Shown here: one piece after another, positions 8,996 through 16,159 of the stretch
Numbering within the stretch: the first letter of the stretch is position 1
Layout: every line of letters starts with the position of its first letter
Source of the DNA: Nibribacter roseus
Lineage (GTDB): Bacteria; Bacteroidota; Bacteroidia; Cytophagales; Hymenobacteraceae
NCBI RefSeq assembly: GCF_042662225.1
Contig: NZ_JBHSYQ010000003.1
Span: forward strand, 620,001 to 684,000
Direction of reading: 5' to 3'
DNA length: 64,000 bases
Notes under the pieces: model-generated
What the model saw: the letters and a program-made list of their open reading frames with translations, nothing else
Database searches by the model: none
Told to the model about the DNA's origin: nothing
Translations under genes and position numbers: made by a program

Positions 8996-9007
8996 ATTAG
9001 GTAGGAT

Positions 9008-9697
9008 TTAGAGTGTGGCGAGTTCTTTCACGTTTTCAGAGATGATTTGCCCGTCAAATAAGTTGACAATGCGGTGGGCATAATCAGCGTCAGTAGGGGA
9101 GTGGGTCACCATGACAATGGTGGTGCCTTGCTCGTTCAGGGTGCTTAGGAGCTGCATCACTTCCTGGCCGTGGGCAGAATCAAGGTTACCAGTAGGTTCA
9201 TCAGCCAGAAGCAACTTTGGTTTTGACACTACGGCTCTAGAAATAGCCACCCGTTGCTGCTGACCACCAGATAGTTGCTGCGGGAAGTGGTTTCGGCGGT
9301 GTGCAATCTGCATTTGCTCCAGCACCTGCTCTACGCGCTGCTTTCGCTCGGCACTACCCACGTTCAGGTAAATAAGTGGCAGTTCCACGTTTTCATACAC
9401 AGTCAGTTCATCAATCAGGTTAAAGCTTTGGAACACAAACCCTAAATACTCTTTGCGAAGATTCGCCCGCTGCCGTTCACTGAATTTTGATATCTCCTGC
9501 TCCAGAAAATAGAACTCACCGCCACTGGGGTTGTCCAGAAGTCCGATGATGTTGAGCAGCGTAGACTTACCGCAGCCCGATGGCCCCATGATAGCCAGAA
9601 ACTCGCCCTGTTTCACGTGGAGGTTTACATTGACCAAAGCGGTAGTTTCCACCTCATCGGTGGTATATTTCTTCTGAAGGTTGACAGTTTTTATCAT
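9008..9697 (-). CDS. LolD/MacB-like ABC transporter ATPase
   Basis: 229 residues, a complete nucleotide-binding domain: Walker A MGPSGCGKST, Q-loop in FVFQSFNLI, signature LSGGQQQRVAISRA, Walker B LLLADEPTGNLDS and the switch histidine in VTHSP. It has the size and motif set of the ATPases paired with FtsX-type permeases. It sits between the adaptor and the permease in the same direction, with a 220-bp gap to the adaptor that contains a perfect 68-bp hairpin. Confidence 0.92.
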   Translation of the reverse strand: MIKTVNLQKKYTTDEVETTALVNVNLHVKQGEFLAIMGPSGCGKSTLLNIIGLLDNPSGGEFYFLEQEISKFSERQRANLRKEYLGFVFQSFNLIDELTVYENVELPLIYLNVGSAERKQRVEQVLEQMQIAHRRNHFPQQLSGGQQQRVAISRAVVSKPKLLLADEPTGNLDSAHGQEVMQLLSTLNEQGTTIVMVTHSPTDADYAHRIVNLFDGQIISENVKELATL

Positions 9698-9862
9698 TGC
9701 TTTATTTCGTTACTCGTTGTTTGTTATCCGTTCCTCGTATCTGGTAGCGTGTATCAGGTAGCACGACTATTTTCTTTTTTTGTCCCCCGTCCTTGTCATC
9801 CCCCTACCCCCTTCAAAGGGGGACGAAATGCTTTCATTTTCCGGACTCAAGGCTCAGGACTT
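9698..9862. repeat. intergenic short-unit tract and C/G hairpin
   Basis: It holds a tract of TCGTTACTCGTT / ATCCGTTCCTCG-like units (about 9707-9765) and CCCCCTACCCCCTTCAAAGGGGG (about 9800-9823). A related CCCCCTTTGAAGG segment recurs near 60661. No gene is seen. Confidence 0.4.
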
Positions 9863-9930
9863 GGAGCTGAAGTAGGCTGTTTTAGGGCTGTTTTCGCCAA
9901 AACAGCCCTAAAACAGCCTACTTCAGCTCC
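9863..9930 (-). terminator. perfect 32-bp stem hairpin overlapping the adaptor stop codon
   Basis: Bases 9863-9894 and 9899-9930 are exact reverse complements around a 4-base loop. The inner half is the 3'-end family core (GTTTTAGGGCTGTTTT). The last four codons of the adaptor gene (stop at 9918) lie inside the right arm. It sits inside an operon, so it may reduce rather than end transcription into the ATPase and permease genes. Confidence 0.7.
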
Positions 9931-11168
9931 AGCTTGTCTTTTTCGTTAAAAGAGTCATAGGAAGAGGTAATTACTTGGTCGCCGGGTTTCAGGCCTTCCA
10001 GTACCTCATAATATTCAGGGTTTTGGCGGCCTAGTCTAATGCTGCGTTTAGTGGCTACTTTGCTGCCTTCGTCCAGCACGTAAGCCCAGGCACCGCCGGT
10101 ACTTTGGTAGAAGCCGCCGCGAGGCAGCAGAACGGCAGGCGCAGGGTCAGAAAGCTGAAGCCTTATCTGTAGGGTTTGGCCCCGCCGGATACCTTTGGGT
10201 ACATCGCCAATAAAGATCATGTCCACCGGAAAGCGACCGTTCAACACCTCAGAATACACCAAGGAAATCTCCAGCGGATAGGTTTTGCCGTTGTAGGTGA
10301 ACTCACCGCGTTGGCTGGCAAACACCCGGCTCACGTAGTGCTGGTCTAAATCAGCTTTCACTTTGAACCCGCTCAAATCATCTATCTGACCAATTACCTG
10401 ACCAGCTTGCACGGGGGCGCCCAATTCCACTTGTATCGAAGATAATTGACCAGAGATGGGCGCTTTGATGTACAGGTTCTTGAGGTTGTCTTCCATCATG
10501 TTCAGGTTGCGGCTGGTGCGGTCAATAGTGGTTTGCAGCTGGGCAATCTGCTGCTTGGCGTTGGCCTCTTCAAACCGCTGCGATTCCTGCTCAATTTCAT
10601 ATTCAGCCTTTAGGCGCTCGTATTCCCGCTTCATGTTAAAGAATTCCTGCTGAGAAACAGCCTTTGCCTCATATAGCGCCACGTTACGCTCATAAGCATC
10701 TTTGGCGGCGTCTACCTGAGCATGAAGTGTTGCCAAACGGCGGCGCAGGTTAAACTTATTCTGCTGTAAGCTGAGCTTAGAATTCTGCAAGTTGTTGATC
10801 AGGTCGTTCATGAGCGTTTCCTGGTTCATGAAATCCAGTACCAGACGGTTGTTGGTCAGTTTCAGAATGGGATCACCTTGTTTCACCGGTTTGCCGCCCT
10901 CTAAGAACTTCTGCTCTACAGTGCCACCTTCTACGGCCGGAATCACAATGGTTTTAATAGGGTGCACCGTGCCGTCAACGGGAATAAATTCTTGGAAAGA
11001 ACCTTGGCTAACGGTAGACATGGTAATTTTCTGGCTCTCAACGTTCAGCTTAGAACTATTATCTGCGAAGGCAATAAAGTAGGTGACAAAGCCCAAAAGA
11101 GCTACTATGGCAGTATATCCGAAAATCTTCTTGGCTGTCCACCGTTTTTTCTCAATGATTCTGTCCAT
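9918..11168 (-). CDS. HlyD-type periplasmic adaptor of the efflux system
   Basis: 416 residues. One N-terminal membrane helix (about 15-33, GYTAIVALLGFVTYFIAF), a lipoyl/barrel-sandwich half (AVEGGTVEQKFLEGGKPVKQGDPIL), a coiled-coil hairpin (about 115-225, rich in Gln/Glu), the second lipoyl half (IKAPISGQLSSIQVELGAPV), then beta-barrel and membrane-proximal domains. It is first in the operon with the ATPase and permease, so it is the MacA-like link to an outer-membrane exit duct, which is not encoded nearby. A sigma-54-like promoter and a paired operator lie upstream. Confidence 0.9.
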   Translation of the reverse strand: MDRIIEKKRWTAKKIFGYTAIVALLGFVTYFIAFADNSSKLNVESQKITMSTVSQGSFQEFIPVDGTVHPIKTIVIPAVEGGTVEQKFLEGGKPVKQGDPILKLTNNRLVLDFMNQETLMNDLINNLQNSKLSLQQNKFNLRRRLATLHAQVDAAKDAYERNVALYEAKAVSQQEFFNMKREYERLKAEYEIEQESQRFEEANAKQQIAQLQTTIDRTSRNLNMMEDNLKNLYIKAPISGQLSSIQVELGAPVQAGQVIGQIDDLSGFKVKADLDQHYVSRVFASQRGEFTYNGKTYPLEISLVYSEVLNGRFPVDMIFIGDVPKGIRRGQTLQIRLQLSDPAPAVLLPRGGFYQSTGGAWAYVLDEGSKVATKRSIRLGRQNPEYYEVLEGLKPGDQVITSSYDSFNEKDKLELK

Positions 11169-11200
11169 GCAGGGTGTGCGGTTTTTAATTATGCTATTAA

Positions 11201-11217
11201 TGCCAATAGCTGTGCCA
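11201..11217 (-). promoter_or_regulatory. candidate sigma-54 promoter of the efflux operon
   Basis: On the minus strand the sequence reads TGGCAC-AGCTA-TTGGCA, close to the -24/-12 consensus TGGCAC-N5-TTGCW (one mismatch at -12). The predicted start of transcription is about 20 bases before the ATG at 11168. Confidence 0.55.
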
Positions 11218-11270
11218 GTTTCATAAACTGTTGATCATCAGTAGAAATAGATGTAGGTTGGATTTGAAAG

Positions 11271-11307
11271 TGTTCGCTGGCGAACATTTTTTGTTCAAGC
11301 CCGCACA
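11271..11307. promoter_or_regulatory. paired operator (UAS) upstream of the efflux operon
   Basis: Box 1 (11271-11286) is the perfect palindrome TGTTCGCTGGCGAACA. Box 2 (11292-11307) is the weaker TGTTCAAGCCCGCACA. The box starts are 21 bases apart, two helical turns, and lie about 55 bases upstream of the -24 element. The same two-box layout with the same spacing precedes the sigma-54 regulator gene at 14634. Confidence 0.6.
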
Positions 11308-11939
11308 CGTAGCTGCTTGGCTGATGTAGAAGAAAGCCTTTCTTATTCAGCCGCCAACCACAATTACTCTAACAGCTGGAAATTCCTTTTCCGGCTTTGG
11401 TTAACTTAGCCAAGCGTAGGAATGCCAATGGTAGACAGGTCCTGTCACTTTAATTAAGGAAGTGCAGATTCTGGTTGTTTGCGGTAAAGCCGCCTCTGCC
11501 AAAGTCACTGCCGTTTGAAGATTGACTATATGCATCCGGTAAAGGGAAACAGTAAATGGATGATGCTGATGTTCTTTGGCAGGCATTGTCAGAGAACAAC
11601 AAAAAAGCCGAATTCCTGCTCGTTACTCCCTGCCGCTAAGATAAACTTCTATTGAGCAGCAGAGTTATTATGCCCTTCATTTTTATGTTTTGGGGCTATT
11701 TTTTAGAAAATAGCTCCAAAAAAGGTTGCGTTTTAGTTCTTAGCCACAGATGCGGCTTGCCATCTGCAAATGATGGAGGAAACTTTTTGATTAGAATAAA
11801 TGTACATACATTAAATGTTTATACATTTGTGTTCAACTTTCTGGTTCAGCTTTCTGAATGAAACAAAAGGGAAAGCTTAAAATGAGAATAGTGCCGCTAA
11901 ATAGGCGCCGTTGCCGTACAAATATCTAACAAGACAAAT
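11308..11939. other. intergenic region without a supported gene
   Basis: Short open frames here (for example 11401-11586 minus) show no family features. It contains a family hairpin at 11687 and, at 11822-11829, a TACATTTG box that could be the -7 element for the pirin operon, though no -33 partner is evident. Confidence 0.5.
11687..11722. terminator. 3'-end family hairpin without an obvious gene before it
   Basis: GTTTTGGGGCTATTTT / GAAAATAGCTCCAAAA. It is one of the few copies not directly behind a recognised gene. Confidence 0.5.
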
Positions 11940-12650
11940 ATGCAATTCGAAAGATATAATCCTAAAGACAGAGGCCTGAAAGATTTGGGGTGGCTACAGA
12001 GCAACTTCATTTTCAGTTTTTCCGGCCATTACAATCCGGTTCGAGCCGGTTTTGGGTTGCTGCGCGTTTTTAATGATGATTATGTTCAGCCGGAGAATGG
12101 CTTTGGCATACACCCGCACGCCAACATGGAAATTATCTCTATTATGCTGGCAGGCTCTATGAACCATATAGATTCTTTAGGGTACAAAGAGGTGGTGCAC
12201 AAAGACTGGGTGCAGATTATGAGTGCTGGCAGCGGCCTTCGGCACGAAGAGCACAATGTGGGGCAAGACGAGGTGAATTTCCTGCAGATCTGGATTGAAC
12301 CGAAGCTGCAGAACATAACGCCTCGCTACCAACGCCGGTACTTTCCGGAGGAGAAACGGGTAAACCAACTTACCACCATTGTAAGCAATGAAGAGGGGCA
12401 GAGCCACTGCTGGATAAACCAAAACGCGAAACTCTCACTTGGGTACTTTGAGCAGGGCCAGTCGCACACATATGAGTTCAAGCCGCTGAACAAGGCCATA
12501 TTTGTGTTCAATATCAGCGGGGCACTACAAGTAAATGGCCAAATACTGCAGCAGCGCGAGGCCATTGGTATTTGGGAAACAGAACAACTTAACTTCACTT
12601 TTGAATCAGATAGCAGGTTTCTCTTAATTGAGGTGCCTATCAACCATTAA
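11940..12650 (+). CDS. pirin-family bicupin protein
   Basis: 236 residues, two cupin domains. The metal-binding histidines of the first cupin are visible in HPHANMEIISIML and in GSGLRHEEHN, spaced as in YhhW-type pirins, which are Fe-binding and in part have quercetinase activity. The second cupin (about 150-235) lacks the His set, as usual for the family. It is the first gene of a three-gene operon with a VOC dioxygenase and an esterase. That combination elsewhere responds to quinones and other electrophiles, which suggests an aromatic or quinone detoxification role. Confidence 0.88.
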   Translation: MQFERYNPKDRGLKDLGWLQSNFIFSFSGHYNPVRAGFGLLRVFNDDYVQPENGFGIHPHANMEIISIMLAGSMNHIDSLGYKEVVHKDWVQIMSAGSGLRHEEHNVGQDEVNFLQIWIEPKLQNITPRYQRRYFPEEKRVNQLTTIVSNEEGQSHCWINQNAKLSLGYFEQGQSHTYEFKPLNKAIFVFNISGALQVNGQILQQREAIGIWETEQLNFTFESDSRFLLIEVPINH

Positions 12651-12657
12651 ACAAACC

Positions 12658-13593
12658 ATGGAAAATCAAATCTTAGGCCTGCACCATATTACGGCTATTG
12701 CCAATATGGCCAAAAAGAACGTAGATTTCTATACCAATGTACTGGGCCTGCGCCTGCTCAAAAAGACCGTCAACTTTGATGACCCCGGTACTTACCATTT
12801 GTACTACGGCGATGAAAAAGGTAGCGCGGGCACCATTCTCACGTTTTTCCCTTATGAGGGAGCCCGCAGAGGCAGCGCTGGTACCGGCATGGCCACCAAC
12901 ATTGCGTACGCCGTGCCCGAAGGCAGCTTCGATTTCTGGATTGACCGCTTTGAGAAGCATAACGTCATTTACAACAAGCCCTCTGAGAAGTTCGGAGAAA
13001 AGTACCTCACCTTTCTGGACCCTGACGGGCTGAAGCTGGAGCTGGTGGTGCCTAAAAACTTAGACAGCCGCACTCCTTGGGAAACCGAGGAGGTGAAAGC
13101 CGAAGTAGCTACAAAAGGTTTTCATGGAGTCACACTCACACTTCGGGATATAAAGCCCACTGCCGCTGTTTTAACCAATGTTTTAGGCTATAAACTGCTG
13201 GAGCAAAGCGGAAACCGCTACCGCTACATTACAGATGCCGTAGACGCTGCCGCCATTATTGATTTGGTGGAACTGCCAAATGAAGCACGTGGCATAGGCG
13301 GAGCCGGTACAAACCACCACATCGCGTTCCGGGTGAAGAACGAAGAGGTGCTCATGTATTTTCAGGAGAAAGTGCAGCGCAGCGGCCTGAGCATCACAAA
13401 CAAGATTGACCGTAACTACTTTTATTCACTCTATTTCCGGGAGCCGGGTGGGGTGCTGTTTGAGATAGCCACTGACAACCCAGGCTTCGGGATTGATGAG
13501 CCGTGGGACCAACTGGGCCAAATGCTGTTGCTGCCCCCGCAGTACGAATCTCGCAGAGCAGATATTGAGGCCGTGTTGCCTAAACTTGACTAA
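12658..13593 (+). CDS. VOC-family ring-cleaving dioxygenase (MhqO-like)
   Basis: 311 residues from the ATG at 12658, seven bases after the pirin stop; a longer reading from 12628 would overlap pirin and is unlikely. Two glyoxalase/VOC modules: the first begins GLHHITAIANMAKKNVDFY and the second FHGVTLTLRDIKPTAA. Metal ligands are expected at the His of HHIT, at NHHIAF and at Glu in GVLFEIATDNPGF. The closest named relatives I recognise are MhqO/YkcA-type dioxygenases that open hydroquinone rings. The substrate is inferred from family and neighbours only. Confidence 0.87.
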   Translation: MENQILGLHHITAIANMAKKNVDFYTNVLGLRLLKKTVNFDDPGTYHLYYGDEKGSAGTILTFFPYEGARRGSAGTGMATNIAYAVPEGSFDFWIDRFEKHNVIYNKPSEKFGEKYLTFLDPDGLKLELVVPKNLDSRTPWETEEVKAEVATKGFHGVTLTLRDIKPTAAVLTNVLGYKLLEQSGNRYRYITDAVDAAAIIDLVELPNEARGIGGAGTNHHIAFRVKNEEVLMYFQEKVQRSGLSITNKIDRNYFYSLYFREPGGVLFEIATDNPGFGIDEPWDQLGQMLLLPPQYESRRADIEAVLPKLD

Positions 13594-13605
13594 CGTTGTA
13601 GCGCT

Positions 13606-14232
13606 ATGTATACGCATCAGAAAAATATTATTACCCAAGGAAAAACTGTCTCCGAGACCAGAAAGGCGCTGGTTATGATTCATGGCCGGGGCGCCACTGC
13701 AGAGAGTATTCTTTCATTGGCTGAGTACCTGCCGGTAGAGGAGTTTTCTCTGTATGCCCCGCAGGCTACTAATCACAGTTGGTACCCGTACAGTTTTATG
13801 GCACCCGCAGCCCAAAATCAGCCAGCCCTTGATTCAGCCTTGGAGATGATTGACGGGGTTGTGCAGAGTATTCTTGACCAGGGAGTTAAGAGCCAGAATA
13901 TTTATTTACTGGGTTTCTCGCAGGGGGCTTGCCTTACCTCTGAATATGCTACCCGCAATGCCCAAAAATATGGAGGGTTACTCCTGTTTACCGGCGGGCT
14001 AGTTGGGCAAGAATTGGAGAAAGCTAACTATAAGGGCGATTTTGCGGGTACTCCTGTTCTAATTACAACCGGTGACCCAGACCCGCACGTGCCGGTGAGC
14101 AGAGTAGAAGAGACGCAAGCTATCATGGAAGAACTGGGCGCAGTGGTAACGAAAAAAATCTACAAAGGCAGACCGCACACCATTTTGCAGGAAGAGATAG
14201 AACTGGCCAAGGAAATTTTGGAAAGAGTCTAA
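13606..14232 (+). CDS. carboxylesterase/phospholipase-family hydrolase (MhqD-like)
   Basis: 208 residues, an alpha/beta hydrolase of the carboxylesterase family. Oxyanion region MIHGRGA, nucleophile Ser in LLGFSQGACL, acid Asp in TTGDPDPHVP and catalytic His in GRPHTI near the end. It starts 12 bases after the dioxygenase. In Bacillus, MhqD-like hydrolases accompany MhqO dioxygenases in methylhydroquinone resistance. I infer the same pairing here, without an adjacent MhqR-like repressor. Confidence 0.88.
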   Translation: MYTHQKNIITQGKTVSETRKALVMIHGRGATAESILSLAEYLPVEEFSLYAPQATNHSWYPYSFMAPAAQNQPALDSALEMIDGVVQSILDQGVKSQNIYLLGFSQGACLTSEYATRNAQKYGGLLLFTGGLVGQELEKANYKGDFAGTPVLITTGDPDPHVPVSRVEETQAIMEELGAVVTKKIYKGRPHTILQEEIELAKEILERV

Positions 14233-14303
14233 GAGGAGAAATGAGGAAGAGTCAGCTGAAGCAATGTTTTAGAAGTTGTGCAGCTTCTCGTGTTTGCATC
14301 ATT

Positions 14304-14343
14304 CTGTTTTAGCCTCGTTTTTCAAAAATTAGAGCTAAAACGG
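14304..14343 (+). terminator. 3'-end family hairpin after the esterase operon
   Basis: CTGTTTTAGCCTCGTTTTT / AAAAATTAGAGCTAAAACGG, 70 bases after the stop at 14232. Confidence 0.5.
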
Positions 14344-14419
14344 AGTTTTTCTTGTTGAGCTTAGGCATTCCTATCAGATAATCTTCTTAATGGAGATACT
14401 GCGTTTGCAAGGATTAATG

Positions 14420-14473
14420 GGCACAGACATTCGCAGGTCTTAAAGACACTGCCTGATCTTTTGAACCACCGCC
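14420..14473. repeat. AGCAGGTCT dispersed hairpin repeat, copy 1 (diverged)
   Basis: GGCACAGACATTCGCAGGTC with TAAAGACACTGCCTGATCTT shares its layout with 34246-34326 and 54454-54530. Confidence 0.5.
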
Positions 14474-14486
14474 TATTTAATTATTA

Positions 14487-14525
14487 GCAAAGCCCTCACA
14501 GCCATAAACTCTGTGAGGGCTTTGC
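14487..14525. terminator. GC-rich hairpin
   Basis: GCAAAGCCCTCACAG pairs with CTGTGAGGGCTTTGC, followed by TTTT. It is a classical intrinsic terminator and not a member of the palindrome family. It insulates the downstream regulator. Confidence 0.75.
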
Positions 14526-14561
14526 GTTTTTGAGCAGTTTTAAGAAAAACAGACCTAAAAC
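14526..14561. terminator. 3'-end family hairpin (diverged)
   Basis: GTTTTTGAGCAGTTTT / AAAAACAGACCTAAAAC, directly abutting the preceding hairpin. Confidence 0.45.
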
Positions 14562-14585
14562 AGAATCTACCGCTCTTATTCTTCT

Positions 14586-14629
14586 ACAACAACCAACAAC
14601 CAACAACCAACAATCAACAATCAACAATT
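14586..14629. repeat. short tandem repeat, 7-bp unit CAACCAA / CAATCAA
   Basis: About six imperfect copies in a row. It resembles other 7-bp intergenic tracts in the window (CCTGAGT near 34345). Confidence 0.7.
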
Positions 14630-14633
14630 GAGC

Positions 14634-14685
14634 TGTTCACTAGCGGACACTTTTTGTTCAGCGGCGGACATGGTAGTGTCCGCTG
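14634..14685. promoter_or_regulatory. paired operator (UAS) upstream of the sigma-54 regulator
   Basis: Box 1 TGTTCACTAGCGGACA (14634-14649) and box 2 TGTTCAGCGGCGGACA (14655-14670) start 21 bases apart, with a T-run between them. A further half-site GTGTCCGCTG follows at about 14676-14685. Layout and sequence match 11271-11307. Confidence 0.6.
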
Positions 14686-14734
14686 TTTTTGTAAATTCAC
14701 CTCGCCAGCTGTTGAAATAGGTTTTTCCTATGTT

Positions 14735-14749
14735 TGGCACAGTTTAGGT
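14735..14749 (+). promoter_or_regulatory. weak candidate sigma-54 promoter of the regulator operon
   Basis: TGGCAC-AGTTT-AGGT: the -24 half is perfect and the -12 half keeps only the G. It lies 65 bases after the operator and about 30 before the GTG start at 14780. Confidence 0.4.
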
Positions 14750-14779
14750 GTTCTGACTGACAAAAAACCAAACCGCGCC

Positions 14780-16159
14780 GTGGAACAGAACCTAGGAAAG
14801 ATCCTGATCATAGACGACAACGAAGATATTCTCTTCTCTGCTAAAATGCTGCTGAAAAAGCACGCCCAGCAGGTAATCATTGAAAAAGACCCGCGCAAAA
14901 TTCCGTTCCTGCTCAACCACGACACCTACGATCTTATTCTGCTGGACATGAACTTCAGCCAGGACACCACCAGCGGCAACGAAGGCTTCTATTGGCTAAA
15001 GGAGATTCTGTCGCGCGACCCTAGTGCGGTGGTGATTATGATTACCGCTTTTGGCGATGTGGAGATGGCGGTGCGGGCGCTCAAAGAAGGGGCTACTGAT
15101 TTCGTGCTCAAGCCTTGGCAGAACGAAAAATTGATTGCCACGCTCTCGGCGGCGGCTAAATTGAAGTCGTCTTATAAAGAGATCTCCACGCTTAAGAAAA
15201 CAAATTCGGCACTGGCTTCGCAAATAAATCAGCACGTGAGTTTGGTAACTGGGCAGAGCCCCGCCATGCAACAGCTGCTGCACCTCATGAACCGCGTGGC
15301 CAAAACCGATGCCGATGTGCTGCTACTAGGCGAGAACGGCACCGGAAAAGAGGTCATTGCCCGCACGCTGCATCAGCAATCGGCCCGCGCAGATAAAGTG
15401 TTTATTTCCGTTGACATGGGCTCGCTCACGGAAAGTCTTTTTGAGAGCGAGCTGTTCGGGCACAAGAAAGGAGCCTTTACCGATGCCAAGGAAGACCGTG
15501 TGGGGCGGTTTGAAATGGCCAGCGGCGGCACGTTGTTCTTAGATGAAATTGGCAATCTTTCCTTGGCCATGCAGGCTAAATTACTCACGGTGCTCCAACG
15601 GCGCGAGGTGATCAGGGTGGGTACGGGGCAGCCAATTCCTATAAACGTACGGCTGATTTGTGCTACCAATATGCCGCTGCAGCAAATGGTGCAACAGGGC
15701 AAGTTCCGGCAAGATTTGCTGTACCGCATCAATACCATTGAGTTGCACCTGCCCCCACTGCGTGAGCGTCTGGAGGATTTGCCGCTGCTCACCGACCATT
15801 TCCTGAAGCGGTCTGCCCACAAATACAAACAGTCAGCCAAATCGCTTTCTGCGGCTGCACTGGAACGGCTGCGGCGCTATGACTGGCCGGGCAATATTAG
15901 AGAGCTGGAGCATGTGCTGGAGCGGGCTACCATTATCTCAGAAAACCAGGTGCTGCAGCCCCAAGACTTCTTCTTTTTGCAATTACAGCAACCTTCATCA
16001 GCAGAACCAATGCCGCAAACCCATAATCTGGACGAAATGGAGCGCGTGACGGTAATCAAAGCCATGGGCAAGCACGACGGCAATATTTCCAAAGCCGCCA
16101 AAGAACTGGGCTTGTCTCGGGCATCGCTCTACAGACGCTTAGAAAAGTATGGGCTTTAA
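14780..16159 (+). CDS. sigma-54-dependent response regulator (NtrC family)
   Basis: 459 residues from the GTG at 14780. The open frame extends up to 14654, but that would run through the predicted promoter and operator, and the receiver domain begins right after this GTG. Receiver: DDNED acidic cluster, phospho-Asp56 in LILLDMNFS, Lys in VLKPW. AAA+ domain: Walker A GENGTGKE, Walker B TLFLDEIGN, and the sigma-54 loop reads GAFTDA instead of the usual GAFTGA. The C-terminal Fis-type helix-turn-helix is in GNISKAAKELGLSRASLYRR. It activates sigma-54 promoters; its operator-like sites precede its own gene and the efflux operon. The end overlaps the kinase gene by 11 bases. Confidence 0.9.
   Translation: MEQNLGKILIIDDNEDILFSAKMLLKKHAQQVIIEKDPRKIPFLLNHDTYDLILLDMNFSQDTTSGNEGFYWLKEILSRDPSAVVIMITAFGDVEMAVRALKEGATDFVLKPWQNEKLIATLSAAAKLKSSYKEISTLKKTNSALASQINQHVSLVTGQSPAMQQLLHLMNRVAKTDADVLLLGENGTGKEVIARTLHQQSARADKVFISVDMGSLTESLFESELFGHKKGAFTDAKEDRVGRFEMASGGTLFLDEIGNLSLAMQAKLLTVLQRREVIRVGTGQPIPINVRLICATNMPLQQMVQQGKFRQDLLYRINTIELHLPPLRERLEDLPLLTDHFLKRSAHKYKQSAKSLSAAALERLRRYDWPGNIRELEHVLERATIISENQVLQPQDFFFLQLQQPSSAEPMPQTHNLDEMERVTVIKAMGKHDGNISKAAKELGLSRASLYRRLEKYGL

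Noticed and set aside
11401..11586. 61-codon minus-strand frame
   Set aside because: No family features, no RBS or promoter context, surrounded by non-coding sequence.
14586..14629. Possible CRISPR-like array
   Set aside because: The unit is only 7 bp without spacers; it is a simple tandem tract. No CRISPR array or cas gene was seen in the window.
14654..14779. Extension of the sigma-54 regulator up to 14654
   Set aside because: This stretch carries part of the paired operator and the TGGCAC promoter element, and the receiver domain starts after the GTG at 14780.
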